Of a stretch of 64,000 nucleotides of DNA, positions 12,140-23,264 are shown in pieces. Numbering within the stretch: the stretch's first letter is position 1; each line of letters opens with the position of its first letter. The DNA comes from Coprinopsis marcescibilis (taxonomy: Eukaryota; Basidiomycota; Agaricomycetes; Agaricales; Psathyrellaceae): contig ML210281.1 in the NCBI GenBank assembly GCA_004369085.1, forward strand, positions 1 to 64,000. The letters are read 5' to 3'. The translations under genes were made by a program, and so were the position numbers. Below the pieces are notes generated by a model. It had not been told where the DNA came from, searched no databases, and was given only the letters and a program-made list of their open reading frames with translations.

Positions 12140-13156
12140 TCACGTTTGTCGGGCAGTCCAGAAGGGATGCGTTGTCCAATCTCCGCCCAGTATGCGAGGT
12201 CGTAGAAATCGCCCAGCCGAGTTTGGAATTCCGGTTTTATCTAGATACCAAAGTTCCGTAACCCCAACTTCTTTCAAGTAGTCTAGAACTCGATGATAAT
12301 TGAGTCCCACAGCGTGAGGTCCGTGGCTATCGTCTGAGAGCGCAAACTTGCCGCCCTCCGACCGGATGACCTGAATGATATCAATGCGCGAACGTTTACC
12401 GTAACCATGACCGAACATACCTGAAGGATTTCTGTTCCGGGATACGCGGTATTCCACTGTTTTCTAAACGCTGCAGCATTGATTTCAAAAAGAGCGCCAT
12501 AGTTGGCGGCATAGCGGATGTTTCTGACAATCCGTTCCCAAACCAAAGGGAGATCAGAAAACTGGACATCCGGGGTAAAGAGACGGCAAAGATCGAAATG
12601 CCCGATTACTTCTGGTTTGAAGCGCTGGAAAAGTTCATATTGCGCATCGAAATACGCGATATAAAAGTCCCCGTTGCTGGAAGACTTCTGTATAGCCTTT
12701 TCATATGTAGGCTTGTCGAAGTCGATGGGCACTGTGTGAACATGGTGAACTGAGCCAACGATGTATTCGACTTGATGCCCAAACTTTTCGAGGATGCCCT
12801 TCAAGCCTGAAAGATCTGCCTCCGTAATGTATTCGGTTTCGAGTCCCACAAGCAATGTTATTTGGGATGCATATTTCGTCTTCAGGCGATGTGCTTCTGC
12901 TAGGAAATTCTCGAATTGGGACATCAAGTCGTCGGGCGTTACACTGGCCTTGACAAATGTCAACAGGTAAGTACAGAAGAAGGTTCGCTAATTGACAGAC
13001 CTCTTCAGGATAAAGATCATCAAGTCGATAACGGGGTACATGCTCTGTGAGGCCGTAGACTTGGAACTGCTGGCTAATTGCTTCCAGGACGACCTCTTCC
13101 AGTTGACCTGAAGCATGCTTACAGAACTGACCAGAATGCGAATGGTGACTGTGCAT
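12140..13156 (-). CDS. HIS2: Histidinol-phosphatase (PHP family, HIS2/HisJ type)
   Basis: Hydrolyses histidinol phosphate to histidinol in histidine biosynthesis, using a metal centre of the PHP fold. Exons 13001-13156, 12421-12948 and 12140-12370 join cleanly and give 304 residues. Seen: the metal-binding start MHSHHSHSGQFCKHA, GLTEHVPRY, LLVGLETEYI, YIVGSVHHVHTVPIDFD, EVIGHFDLCRLF, FEINAAAFRKQW, and after the last intron KFALSDDSHGPHAVG, all conserved blocks of the family in the right order. The in-frame M at 13201 would add a hydrophobic leader; I prefer 13156 because family members start right at the H-x-H motif. Length is slightly short but normal. Confidence 0.93.
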
Positions 13157-13913
13157 GGCGATGATGATGGTCAAGATCAAGCGGAGTAGTTCGCTTCGCA
13201 CGAATGTGATCCCGCTTGTCGGTGTGTACCACGGATTTTGAATAGAATATCGTAGCTGTGTACAGTAGAGTCAGGCAGTACAGATATGCGTCATGGTCAT
13301 CAGCCACTGTTGAACGTTGAACGGTGAAAGCTGACGCTAACGGTTCCGTGTTTCGGATGCAAGGTTGATGGCGTGAATAGTGAACAACATTAAAATTGGC
13401 AGCAGCTCGTCGTCTGGTAAGTGAATATTTAAATACCCTTGGAGTATGAATACTTTGGAGCCTAACTCTTCTGCTTTTTTGTCTCCAAGGACTCAAGCCA
13501 GAGCAGCCTTTCGCCGTAGTTCACATTGTAGTTGGTCGTGGTCGCTGGACAAATCTCGATGGCCATGTCAAATCAGAGCTGGACGGCAACATGGTTCTTG
13601 CGGTTAGCCATTCTAGCTGTCTAGAAGCTTCCCCGGTAGCAAGGCCTCTTCTTACTATGGTGATATACCTGGCTGAGTAGACCCCGCGTACGGCCCCGGG
13701 AATTCGGGAGTTCAAAACAAGGTAGCTCATGACGCAAGTTAACTTAATTCCCAACCTTGGCCATGGGTGGGTGTGGCGACTGTGTGGGGTCAAGGAGCGA
13801 GGATCTGGATGGTATACCGGTACAGGTCTGACGAGCCCAGCGTAAACTTTTTGGCCCATGCGGTGGCGTGCAGGCTTGAGGCCCTTCAACGACTACATTT
13901 TATTGTGAAAGAA
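13157..13913. other. Intergenic region
   Basis: Between histidinol-phosphatase (its promoter side) and the stop of the first aspartic protease. It holds a 122-codon minus-strand frame (13521-13889), rich in Arg and Pro, without any recognised motif or splice support. I see no other structure. Confidence 0.4.
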
Positions 13914-15929
13914 CTAAGAACCAAACCCTTGATTGTGATGGTACTTTCTATCCTGGTCTCGGCTGTCCAATTGCATGTAACGTCCCTGCCAACTTTGACT
14001 CGGCTGGGATCTCGCTACGGTCGGTGCTCTGCCCCGGCGCAACCAGTGCAAAACTGCAAACGTCACTAATATAATCCCAACCACCGTGTTTACCGCCAAG
14101 AGTGCCAGAATTGCGGGACCCAGCGCATCCAAGCTGGAAGGGCTCGAGGGTCCTCCTATTCCCGCCTGTGGACTCCCGGTCGCAGTGCCAGACTTGGTTC
14201 CTGCAGCACCCGCCGCCTTGGCGTCGGTCTCCTCAAGCAGCTTGACCAGAGCAAGAGGGTCGGCTTCTGGTGAGTACGCTTTCATAGTTTTGGATCGGAC
14301 GACGCCAACTTGGGCAGCAGCTTTTTCTGGTTCGATTTGTGAAAGCAGTTGCATGTATGGTTCTCCAATGGTTCCACCCGCCTGAGGATCTCCAAAGTCG
14401 TACCTGCTCAACGCCGTAAGTACAGAGACACATGTACAGTTACTTCACGCAATGACTTACAGACTGTATACGTTTCTTAGAAAGCTATCACCGAGCGATA
14501 TCTCGTATTCGTTGCGCCCCCATCCATCTGCTCCCACAAACGCCGAGACGCAAGCAGAGTGAACCTTTGGAATCGCCTCCACTACACGCGTAAGGTCGAG
14601 AGGGTGAATAGGAAATTCTTGTCCTCTGAGGTGCACGATTAGTACCGATTAACTCTAAGAGTAACCGCACCACCTACCCAAACCTGAAGGACACAGATGT
14701 CGTGGCATTGCATGGGACAATCCAGACTTTCCTGTTGTTGCGAGCAATGTAAGGAGCTGAACCAGGTACCCGCGAATAAATGGCGTCGAGGAGATACACA
14801 GGAACGATAGCGGTCGGGTCTCCAGTATCCAGTAATGCCAGTGAGTGACCAGCCGGGACACCAGAGATTGTTGGCTGCAATGTGATTGGGTCACCATTTA
14901 CGCTGACACCTTCCAGCAACGTCGTCCACCTATCCCCACCCCGAGGAAACTGTGGCAGCTTGGGTGCATTGACAATGGCGGCATATTCGTCTTCGTACTC
15001 TCCGATACCAAACGATCCTCCGTCCGTCTCCTCTAAATCATCTGTGCGCGCTAAATCCAACGCGATAAAGTTCGGCTCAGTCGGATGCTGATCAAATATG
15101 TTCTGGAGAACCGAGTGGCCCCAGGTTGCGTCGGCACCATATCTCGACTGAATCGCAGAATTGATGGGAGATGCAGAAGCGACATGAAAACTCAATCCCA
15201 ACAGTCCGTAAATGCCGTGTTCAAGCAGACCTTTGACTGATATCTTTGCAATTGCGACGCGAGAGTTAGATAGTGAAGAACAACAGCACAGGATAAGTGA
15301 CTTACCTCCTCAACATTCAAGAATGCTAATAAATAACCATCAGTAGGTTCATCGAGCAGAAAAGGCCTCAAATAGATACCTTGCCTCTGTATTCGATAGT
15401 CACCGAACTGGAATTCAGCAACTCCGATTGACCCAGACACCCCATACGTCCCGTCGCCGTACAAAAGCTTCAGTGGGACGCCAGTGTTATTGTATGTGCC
15501 CACTCCATTCGGAGGTGAGACCCTGGTAGTAGGTCATAAACAATTACCCACAGCAATTTCGTTGAATTGACTTGCCATAAATCCGTGCTTCCCGTGTCCA
15601 AAGCGACGTGGACCTCTAGATATTACCGTTAGATGGGGAAAAAGGTCAGCCCAAGAGTCCTACCAACGCCATTGATAGTGATGTTTGTGGTATACTAGAG
15701 TCGGTTGGCTTAGGCATCAGAGATTAAGCGCAGAGGTACTTACCCGTACATCGTTAACGTTCCCAACGGCAGAGGTGCCATCGTCATCGTCTGCGGCCAA
15801 TGACTCGTTAGATCCAAAAATTCGATGCCCAGCCGAGGAGCCTTTAGCCGATCGTTTAGCATTGAGGTTCAAAGCCAACGCTCCAGAGGCGAGCGAGAGA
15901 AACGAGAGCACAAATGAATATCCCTTCAT
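13914..15929 (-). CDS. Pepsin-family aspartic protease with C-terminal membrane anchor (copy 1)
   Basis: Eight exons (15744-15929, 15664-15694, 15576-15615, 15380-15522, 15306-15325, 14678-15243, 14461-14625, 13914-14403) give 546 residues. N-terminal signal peptide (MKGYSFVLSFLSLASGALA), then a family A1 peptidase. The first catalytic motif is VALDTGSTDLW, the second LALLDTGDPTAIVP, with the flap at LLYGDGTYGVSG. Then come IPCNATTSV-type lobes, and after the catalytic domain a Ser/Gly stalk and one transmembrane helix (AILALLAVNTVVGIILVTF) with a basic tail. It is therefore probably a cell-surface or secretory-pathway protease facing outward. The intron after DLW (15523-15575) has a GC donor (GCAAGT). 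It is the downstream member of a tandem pair with 16636-18668, with the same intron positions. Confidence 0.9.
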
Positions 15930-16635
15930 TGCGACTGCCTCACTTGATAACGGCCCCGAGACCGAGAAAGAAGGGATCAAAGGAGTCTGAACGGAAAGGA
16001 CCCGAGGACATGAATAAATAGATCGCTTGTTCACCTTTCCTTCAGCGGACATAGCCCTATTGAATGCGAGTACTGGAATGAGGCAATGGTGGACGGCGTT
16101 CTAGTTCGTTCCTGGGTGTAAGCTTTCTCGTTGGTATGATGGAAACGACGAGAGCGCTTCTAGAGAACAGGGCTGTGCGCGTCAAAATTGACACCCATAT
16201 ATATATTTATGTGAAGGGTAGAGCCGCTCGGGGAAGGAAAGTTAGAACGCCACTGATTCAACGGAACTTGCGCAAAGGGTCTCATACCTGCAAACGCGCA
16301 ATCCACACTGACATTTATACATGGTCAGTGGACTGTGTTGAAATTGTCCATGTACCGTTGAACAGGTGCAGCCCACGCACACGCCTCATGGCAAGTCACT
16401 GTTATTCGGAAGACACGCGTAATACCAAATGAAGCGCAGGTGTCAAGCATATGATGATCATCATACATTGATCAACCCAGCTGACTTGAGGAGACAAATG
16501 CGTACACTGCCAGTCGATGATGGTAGTAGAGACGAGAGACGGCACACTGCCCTCAAAACCCTGCAGAAAAATATTGACATATCAATAGATAAGATTGTTA
16601 CAATATCTCGAAAGATCTGCATACATATCACGAAA
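15930..16635. other. Spacer between the two aspartic protease genes
   Basis: Promoter side of copy 1. An AT run catatatatatatttatg near 16195 lies about 270 bases upstream of the copy 1 start. No gene seen. Confidence 0.4.
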
Positions 16636-18668
16636 TCATGCCGGTCCAGCAGACTGTCCTGATTTCAGCACTAGACTTAACGGCCTGTGGGATGACCTCC
16701 GACGTGCAACTCTACCCTCATTCTTGTCCCGAATAAAGATCAAAACGGCGAGTCCAATGAGGACGACCCCGATGAGCATGCTCCCCGCGAGGAGCGCAAC
16801 AAGCAGAAGGCCGTATCCCCGAGGATCCATCTGTGCGATGGCAAGCGCAGCAACCCCATCTGGGCCAGTAGGGCGCGGACCTCGAGCCAGCGTGCTGTTG
16901 GCCAAGATGAGGTCCAGCAACTGTGCCGGAGCTATCTCTGGCGCAAGAGACGCCATCGTTCTGTTACGCACAGCGACCACATCTGAAGCAGCCTTTTCTG
17001 GGTCTGTCTGGGACAAAAGCTGGATATATGGCTCGCCCCCTTCATCGCCAAAGTGAAATCTATCAAGAAAAGCAAGTCAGAAAACGAAGCCGTTGTGAAG
17101 GCGATACAGCCGGAAACACCCACACGCTATAAACGTTCCTTAAGAATACATCACCCAGTGATACTTCCAAATCATTCCCTGCCCAGTATTCTCCTCCACC
17201 TGCAATGGTTCCGATGCAGGCAGTGTATTCACTCCCACCCAGGTTGATCGGGCGTGAAAAGGCGCTAAGATCGAGAGGATGCATTGCAAAAGATTGACCG
17301 CTTTAATGCAGTCCGTCAGTTGACAGATGTGAAGAGAAACACAGTTCACACACCCGAATGTAAAAGCCACGGAGGTAGTTGTGTTGCAAGGCAATATCCA
17401 GAGTTCATATCCATCTTCCGTGGTGAGCCTGACCGCACCAGGGATGCGAGAATAGATATCATCTCGAATCTTCAACGGCAAAACAGCAGTTGGATCCCCG
17501 GTGTCCAGCAAAGCCAGCAAACTTCCGCCAGGAACGCCTGGAAGAGTCGACTCTAGTGTCAGGTCGACCCCATCCACGGTGACGCCCTCCAACAAAGCCG
17601 TCCAACGGACTGCACGTTTAGGATATTGGGGTATCTTGGGGGCATCCTGAACCTCTTTCCATCTCTGATCGTATTCACCGATCGACAGGGACCCGCCAAT
17701 GATTTCTTCAAGGTCGTCTGTACGTGCGAGGTCAAAGGCAACAAAGTTGGGAAGGATTGGATCTTGGGAAAAGATATTTCGCAGCACCGATTGGCCAGAT
17801 GTAGAATTCTGGCCCTGGACTTGTTTTATGGCCAGGTTGATCGGAGAGGCATAGCTCGCATCGAACCCAAACCCAAGCAAGCCGTCTAGTCCAATGTCCC
17901 GAATTCCTCTAATGTTTCCCTGCAAAAATCCACACCATTAATAACAATGTTGCCGTTTCGAACAAGGATTTACCGTTTGAACAGCCAAGAATGCTATAAA
18001 ACGTTAGGTCAGACGTCAGCCGGAGTGGAGTTTCGAAATCGGCTAACCTTGGGATGGAACGGAGTGTTCGCCTATTTCGAGAGGTGCAAAACTTATGTTT
18101 CCCCGCACGCCGTAGCTTCCATCACCGTACCGTAAGTCAAGCGGGATCCCCGTGCCATTCACATCACCCAGATCTTCCAGCACTGGATGGACCCTATCAA
18201 GGGTAATCATTAACAAGTTGAAGCCAGATCAAGAACTAGAGCTTGCCAGAGATCGGTGCTTCCCGTATCCAAAGCCACCACAAAATCTGAACAAACGTTA
18301 ATCTCGTATTCACATTGAAGAAACCCACTATCAGAAACTTGCTTTTCCCATTCAACGTTATGTTAGTCGTGTACTGCAGAGTAACATGTCAGTATTGTCG
18401 GAGCCAGGAGAGCGATCAGGCTGCTTACTCGAACATCTTCCACATTACCAACCGGCGAGGTGACATTCGTCGAGTTCGCTGGGTCCAGCCGATGTACAAA
18501 CGTATAAGGCTCGATAATCACCCCCCCTCTCGAGTTCCTCGTGCCCTCCTGTCGCTTCACAAGTCCCGATGAAGTCCTCCTCGCAAACTCAATCGTGCGC
18601 GCATACGTCAGGACAGAGCCCAAATACAACGCTGAAATCCATATCCAGATGGTGGTATATGCAGCCAT
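16636..18668 (-). CDS. Pepsin-family aspartic protease with C-terminal membrane anchor (copy 2)
   Basis: Eight exons (18429-18668, 18343-18373, 18247-18286, 18048-18193, 17974-17993, 17354-17919, 17124-17300, 16636-17059) give 547 residues. Hydrophobic signal (AAYTTIWIWISALYLGSVL), a pro-region with possible dibasic site KRQ, first catalytic motif VVALDTGSTDLW, flap LRYGDGSYGVRG, second catalytic motif LALLDTGDPTAVLP, then GGEPYIQLLSQTDPEKA and a transmembrane helix (GYGLLLVALLAGSMLIGVV) followed by a basic cytosolic tail. Exons 2, 3, 5 and 6 have exactly the same lengths as in copy 1 (31, 40, 20 and 566 nt), so the pair arose by tandem duplication. Two introns (18287-18342 and 18194-18246) need GC donors. 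A TATA-like GTATAAG lies at 18743-18749, about 75 bases before the ATG. Confidence 0.9.
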
Positions 18669-19280
18669 GTCTCACAGAGAGCAACCGAGTGAAAGGGCAG
18701 AAAGAGAGAAAGGTGATTGAACGCAACATGGAGGCGCAGCAGCTTATACTACCCTCCCACCACACACGCAACGCCTACGCCTGCAAACGAGCCCATGTCA
18801 GTGAGGCCAGTCAAGCGATCGAAAACGTGTTTGACAAACCTTTTGGATCTATCAGGAAGGATACATGCAATGAGTGTATTTGCGCACCGTTATCGCGGGG
18901 CAGGGCGAGATCCCCAATGCAACGAGCGATGAAAGATAAATGAAGATGTCCGAGAACCTCGAGGTAAGCCAATGAGAGAATACGTCATAAAGGTCGTGAA
19001 ATTTCGTGGAAAAAGTAGTAAGCCCTGCTGCTGTAAGATACATATGGACGAATTGCATAATGAGTAACCAATGTGCCAAATCCAAAAAGCAAAGTTCAAC
19101 CAGAGAGAGGCTATCCAAATGCAACGTGTCGAAAACTGTGCGATGGTATAAAAGTATGCGAATGTTCCACGGAATGCAATGCAGAAATGTGGCATAAAGA
19201 GCGTAATACGCGGGAATAAAATAAAATATGTCATGGAATAAGTAATTGTCAGCTAAACTTGTTCACAGAGATAGAGAGAA
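18669..19280. other. Intergenic region with promoter of protease copy 2
   Basis: Contains the TATA-like GTATAAG (minus strand, 18743-18749) upstream of protease copy 2. The rest is the 3' flank of the large disordered gene. Short antisense frames here are not supported. Confidence 0.4.
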
Positions 19281-22169
19281 TCAAAGCTCATCGATGTTTC
19301 CGCTAACAACGACCACAAACCAGCCAAAGGCAGCCATCAAAAAGCGCACCATCCACGCGGGATCAGCGCCAGCTCCAAGGCCAGGCCGCAGCTGCATGGC
19401 AAGCGCAATATCCAACGGTGATGTTTTCCTCCGCAACGAGGTCGCAACAGCATTCCCAAAGCTGGAGGCGATGGAGTTGGTCCTTCGCCTCATGGTCGGC
19501 GTGGCCCTAGCTGCAAGAGACGATCCCGATGCAGTGGCATTGACTTTGGCGCCAGGGAACGACCCCGGTAGAGCGTCGAAAGCTTCTGCAGCCTCCAGGG
19601 GATCGGCCGGCGCTGGCTGTTTTGCCGTTTCCGTTTCCTTTGGTGAGGTGGATGCGGCCAACGAAACAGGAGAGGGCGGTAAGATGGGGCTTGGCGAAGC
19701 ACTCGCGACGGCCAGTCTAGGAGCTTCAGCAGCTCTAAGAGACCAAGCCGGACGCAAATCTGGATTTGCGACGTCCCCTTGGACAGGGTCCGTCGCGTCT
19801 TGAACGAGTTTAGCTTCGCTTTCTTGGATGGCGTTAGTGGTGAGAAGGAGCGTGTTGTGAACCTTGGAGGTTTCTTCGGAACCGAACGATAGGCGCAAGA
19901 GCTGTGGCGAATCTGGAGGGGTAGGCATCTGAGAAACCGGAGAGATAGGGAGATGCGATGTCCTGTCCGTGGGGGAAAGAGGGGGTGTTTGGGGCACATG
20001 GCTCTCCAGGAGCGGGGTGATTGTTGTGTCTTCCTCAGTTTCAAAAGGAGGGAGTTCTGGCAATTCAGGATCCGGGAACTCTTCAGCTACAAAGATGGTT
20101 GGATGATAATCGTCGTCCAAGTCCAAGTCTTCGACTCTGGTCTGTTCAGGATCGACTTGAGGTTCGCCGAAGATGCCCGCCACGCCTTCATCATCTTCAT
20201 ATTCTCTCTCGTGCTGCGGTGAACTGTTGTTGAGTTGAATCGACTCGGCGGGGTCATCGATTGAAAGGTCAGCCTCGTCAATGGAATCTGACTCGGAAAG
20301 TATCTCGATTGGCGTAGCAGTAACGGGCGTGTCGTCCTCTTCGTCAGTTGCGTCATTCACCGCGGAATCTGGCTCTGAAGGTGGATTGCTTGACATAGCG
20401 ACCTGCTCAATAACGAGCTCTTCGTCCTCTTTGGAGATGGCAGCGTCTTCCGCCATTTCAATAGGTTCGAATATACCCTCCTCCATGGCGACCTGTTCGA
20501 TAACGAGTGTTTCATCCTCTTTGGAGACGGCAGCATCTTCAACCACGTCAATAGGTTCGAATATACCCACCACAATAGCGCCCTGCTCCACAACGAGCAT
20601 TTCGTCCTCTTCGGAGATTGCAGCATCTTCCGCGGCTCCAATGGGTTCGAACATATGCTCCTCCAGAGAAGCATCGGAGGGCTGCTCATCCTGTTCTACC
20701 ACATCCACAAGCCCGTCGACTTTGCTTTCGACTTGCGGGGATTCCTCCTTGGATTCAGGGGCCTCCCGGGATGCAATCATGACCGCAGGGGTTGCTACCG
20801 GCTGTTCCGAATCGAGGCTGTCGTCGAGAACAGGGGATCTAGGAGTTTCTTGAGTGAGAGCATAAACACCATCTCCCTTCGCTTCACATCCACCGTGCGG
20901 TGTCCATTCATCCCGAATGTCGACAAGAAGACCAACCGGGGGCGCAAACGGCGAGCCGTGGAACGCATGTTGCAGTCCTCCAATGTTACTCGTATCAAAC
21001 GCCTTGGGAGTCGGCGCGAACCCTTGCTCCAGATCTATCAGAATCTCATCCGGACTGATCCCCTTTGGTCCAGCAGCAACAAGATTGGAGGAACGCAGAA
21101 CGGGGTTCATTTCCACATACTCATCATCCGAGCCTCCGAAATCAATGAGCAAGTTGCTCGACTTGCGTCCCCGATCGTTGCCCACGACCGGCGCTCCAAA
21201 CGACCCTGGCACAAACCTGCCAAAGCCCGCCTCAAAGAAATGAGTAGGCAGGGGCGCAGCGGTAACCTTCTTCACCGCGATCCCGCCAAAACTTCTGGTC
21301 CGTCTGTGGGCAGTGAGAGATGGAGCTGGTGATGTCGATAGGAAATTGATCGGAGAGGGTGTCCGGGGCCGCGAATGGGGGTAAACCAGCCTAGGCGAGG
21401 AGTTGTCTAGATGACGTGTGCCCTTTGCTTTGGGCGAAGAGAAGGGCGAATAAGGGTCAAAATTGGGTAGTGGTGGTGTCCCTGGCAATGACCGGGCATC
21501 GAACGAGAACCTGGACGATGTGGAACCCGCTGTCAACGGTGGGGTGAACGGAATGCCGTGCAGAGCACGAGGGATGGGTGCTCGCAGTTCGGCATGGTAT
21601 CCAAGGGGCTGTACGTCTGGTGGTGGCGACACAGACACCAGCTGGCCACTGGCAGGAGTCGCGGGGCGATCGTCCAGGTCAACGAGGGGTGGTGGAACGC
21701 TCTTCGGGTTGGGATTGCTGACGTCGACTGCGACGGGGAGCAGCTCGATGCTGCGATAAGGGTTCCATTTCGGAGGCTGTAGCCTAATTCTGCTGATATA
21801 GGATCCCCAGTCCGACGTCTTTTTCTGAGCACCTTGCCACCACGATCGAGTCGCCTTGAATGTCGTCGACGTCGAGGACCTGGTCGCGGCGGAATTTACA
21901 GGTGCGGGCAGTCTCTGGTTGCCCAGGACCCTGCCTACCAGCGAACCTGCGAGATTTGAGGCCTTGAAGAACCGGACAGCGACATAGGAGACCACGAATG
22001 CCAGCACACCGCAGTAGCCTATGACCGCGAACGGACTCAGAAGGCTTAATTCTGTCAGAAACTCGAAAGCAAGGGCCAAAGCACTAACATACCCGGCCAT
22101 TGGTGACCTGGGAAGGAGCAGGAGGAGTAGAGAGAAATCTAACGGACTTGGTCCGAGTAGACCATTCAT
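19281..22169 (-). CDS. Large disordered membrane protein with a 30-residue repeat, function unknown
   Basis: A single uninterrupted frame of 962 codons, which is unusual beside intron-rich neighbours. Hydrophobic segments lie near the N-terminus (ALALAFEFL ... VIGYCGVLAFVVSYVAVRF) and at the extreme C-terminus (MVRFLMAAFGWFVVVVSG). The long middle is Pro/Ser-rich, then strongly acidic, and low in predicted order. Three near-identical 30-residue units occur at about residues 505-595 (FEPI-x3-EDAA-x-S-x-EDE pattern). The second in-frame M at 22100 (MAGYVSALAL) has a better start context (CACCAATGG) and may be the true start. I do not recognise a family. Both ends membrane-inserted with an acidic disordered loop suggests a tether or scaffold; that is only inference. 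Confidence 0.7.
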   Translation of the reverse strand: MNGLLGPSPLDFSLLLLLLPRSPMAGYVSALALAFEFLTELSLLSPFAVIGYCGVLAFVVSYVAVRFFKASNLAGSLVGRVLGNQRLPAPVNSAATRSSTSTTFKATRSWWQGAQKKTSDWGSYISRIRLQPPKWNPYRSIELLPVAVDVSNPNPKSVPPPLVDLDDRPATPASGQLVSVSPPPDVQPLGYHAELRAPIPRALHGIPFTPPLTAGSTSSRFSFDARSLPGTPPLPNFDPYSPFSSPKAKGTRHLDNSSPRLVYPHSRPRTPSPINFLSTSPAPSLTAHRRTRSFGGIAVKKVTAAPLPTHFFEAGFGRFVPGSFGAPVVGNDRGRKSSNLLIDFGGSDDEYVEMNPVLRSSNLVAAGPKGISPDEILIDLEQGFAPTPKAFDTSNIGGLQHAFHGSPFAPPVGLLVDIRDEWTPHGGCEAKGDGVYALTQETPRSPVLDDSLDSEQPVATPAVMIASREAPESKEESPQVESKVDGLVDVVEQDEQPSDASLEEHMFEPIGAAEDAAISEEDEMLVVEQGAIVVGIFEPIDVVEDAAVSKEDETLVIEQVAMEEGIFEPIEMAEDAAISKEDEELVIEQVAMSSNPPSEPDSAVNDATDEEDDTPVTATPIEILSESDSIDEADLSIDDPAESIQLNNSSPQHEREYEDDEGVAGIFGEPQVDPEQTRVEDLDLDDDYHPTIFVAEEFPDPELPELPPFETEEDTTITPLLESHVPQTPPLSPTDRTSHLPISPVSQMPTPPDSPQLLRLSFGSEETSKVHNTLLLTTNAIQESEAKLVQDATDPVQGDVANPDLRPAWSLRAAEAPRLAVASASPSPILPPSPVSLAASTSPKETETAKQPAPADPLEAAEAFDALPGSFPGAKVNATASGSSLAARATPTMRRRTNSIASSFGNAVATSLRRKTSPLDIALAMQLRPGLGAGADPAWMVRFLMAAFGWFVVVVSGNIDEL
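20383..20652 (-). repeat. Three tandem 90-bp coding repeats
   Basis: The motif ggttcga recurs at 20464, 20554 and 20644, an exact 90-bp period. Translated on the minus strand each unit is 30 residues and begins FEPI, followed by EDAA(I/V)S(E/K)EDE and a hydrophobic-acidic end (LV(V/I)EQ). The copies differ at a minority of positions, so the array is not brand new. Confidence 0.85.
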
Positions 22170-22260
22170 TCAAAGCCAGCCTGCCTCGCGTCCGCCATGA
22201 GGTCAGCACTCAAAAATAGCGCGTGTTACGCCACATCCATTAAGTCATAGTTCGGGGGTA

Positions 22261-22872
22261 TTATACAAATGGCTTGAGCCACAGGAGTAGCTTTTTGAAC
22301 AACGGAGGTTTTCGACTACCTTTGATATGTCAATGGCTACAAAGATTGGATATGGAAGCCACATACTTACGATCTGAACGAGGGCGACGAGAGCCTTTGG
22401 AGGACACCGTTACATCGTGCCCGGACTCCCTTCCTTTGGATGTATCACCAGTCACTGGGTCTGAATCGTCCATAACCTTCCCGTCCTTAGAGCACCGGTC
22501 GTTGCCAGGAATGACGGTTTCTCCTTCAGCTCCAAACGAAAAAACAAAAAATCAGACGACACGAACAAGAAAGTCATCCGAGTACTCACCTGGACGTGGA
22601 CCGCTTCCTGGTTCATTGGTTGCGGGACCTTGATCAGGCTGAACTTTGTCTGGGTGTAAAGAGCTCCGATGCCCAGTTGACGGTGAGCTCGGCCTGTGTT
22701 GATATGTGGTTGAACGAGGATTGGGGTCAACGGTGCGGGTATGAAAGGAGCTTGAAACCAATCTCCCATTGGAATCAAAGTTCTGGTTGATGTTATTGTG
22801 CACACTTCCAGTCACGCATTGAAAGTGAGAGTTCTCAATGTAGACATCTGTAGCTCCTGCTAAGATAGACAT
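22261..22872 (-). CDS. Small basidiomycete protein with N-terminal F/I-x-GA motif (copy 1)
   Basis: Exons 22590-22872, 22371-22529 and 22261-22319 join in phase and give 166 residues. The N-terminus MSILAGATDVYIENSHFQCV, followed by GSVHNNINQNFDSNG, is a short beta-rich unit that I recall at the start of many basidiomycete proteins, including some NACHT-type ones; no function is established for it alone. Then comes a Ser/Pro/Arg-rich disordered region with GPATNEPGSGPRP, and a block CSKDGKVMDDSDP that matches YYKDGRAIDETDP in copy 2. The C-terminus is basic and hydrophobic (KKLLLWLKPFV). The gene ends 92 bases before the large disordered gene begins and has the same promoter layout as copy 2. 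Confidence 0.72.
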
Positions 22873-22907
22873 TGTGAAAGTTGTTGTTAAAGCACTGCTC
22901 TACTTAC

Positions 22908-22937
22908 TTATATAGCCTCAGGGAGCAGCTGACGTCA
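22908..22937 (-). promoter_or_regulatory. CRE-TATA core promoter of copy 1
   Basis: A TATA box CTATATAA (22908-22915) and, 14 bp further upstream, a perfect palindromic TGACGTCA (22930-22937), the bZIP CRE/ATF site. The ATG lies 36 bases downstream of the TATA box. Confidence 0.7.
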
Positions 22938-23264
22938 TGGCTACAAACTTGCGCTATCGCCTGTCCAAACCAAAGGGAAATTTTTGAAAGTGGGAGCATA
23001 TACATTATTACAATACCGAGCGTCATTCCCTAGTACATAATTATACTTTGATCTAATATACAGTCTAATCCACAGAATAGTGCGTCATACAACAAGGCCC
23101 TATCCCGGCGCTTAGAATCCTACACCTCAAACATGTATCCCTAAACGGACTTGGAGTTTTGCAGCCGCGGGATGAACCCCCATAAAAAGCGACGTTTCCG
23201 ATTTTCTAAACCACGTCAACGACGATGAAAATTCAATGTACACCCTGCACTAACCTGTCTTGTA
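22938..23264. other. Spacer between the two paralogs
   Basis: Upstream flank of copy 1 and 3' flank of copy 2. No gene or repeat seen. Confidence 0.4.

Noticed and set aside
13521..13889. 122-codon minus-strand frame
   Set aside because: No family motif, no splice partners, Arg/Pro-biased as random GC-rich frames are.
20281..20853. 190-codon Ser-rich plus-strand frame
   Set aside because: Antisense shadow of the acidic repeat region of the 962-codon gene.
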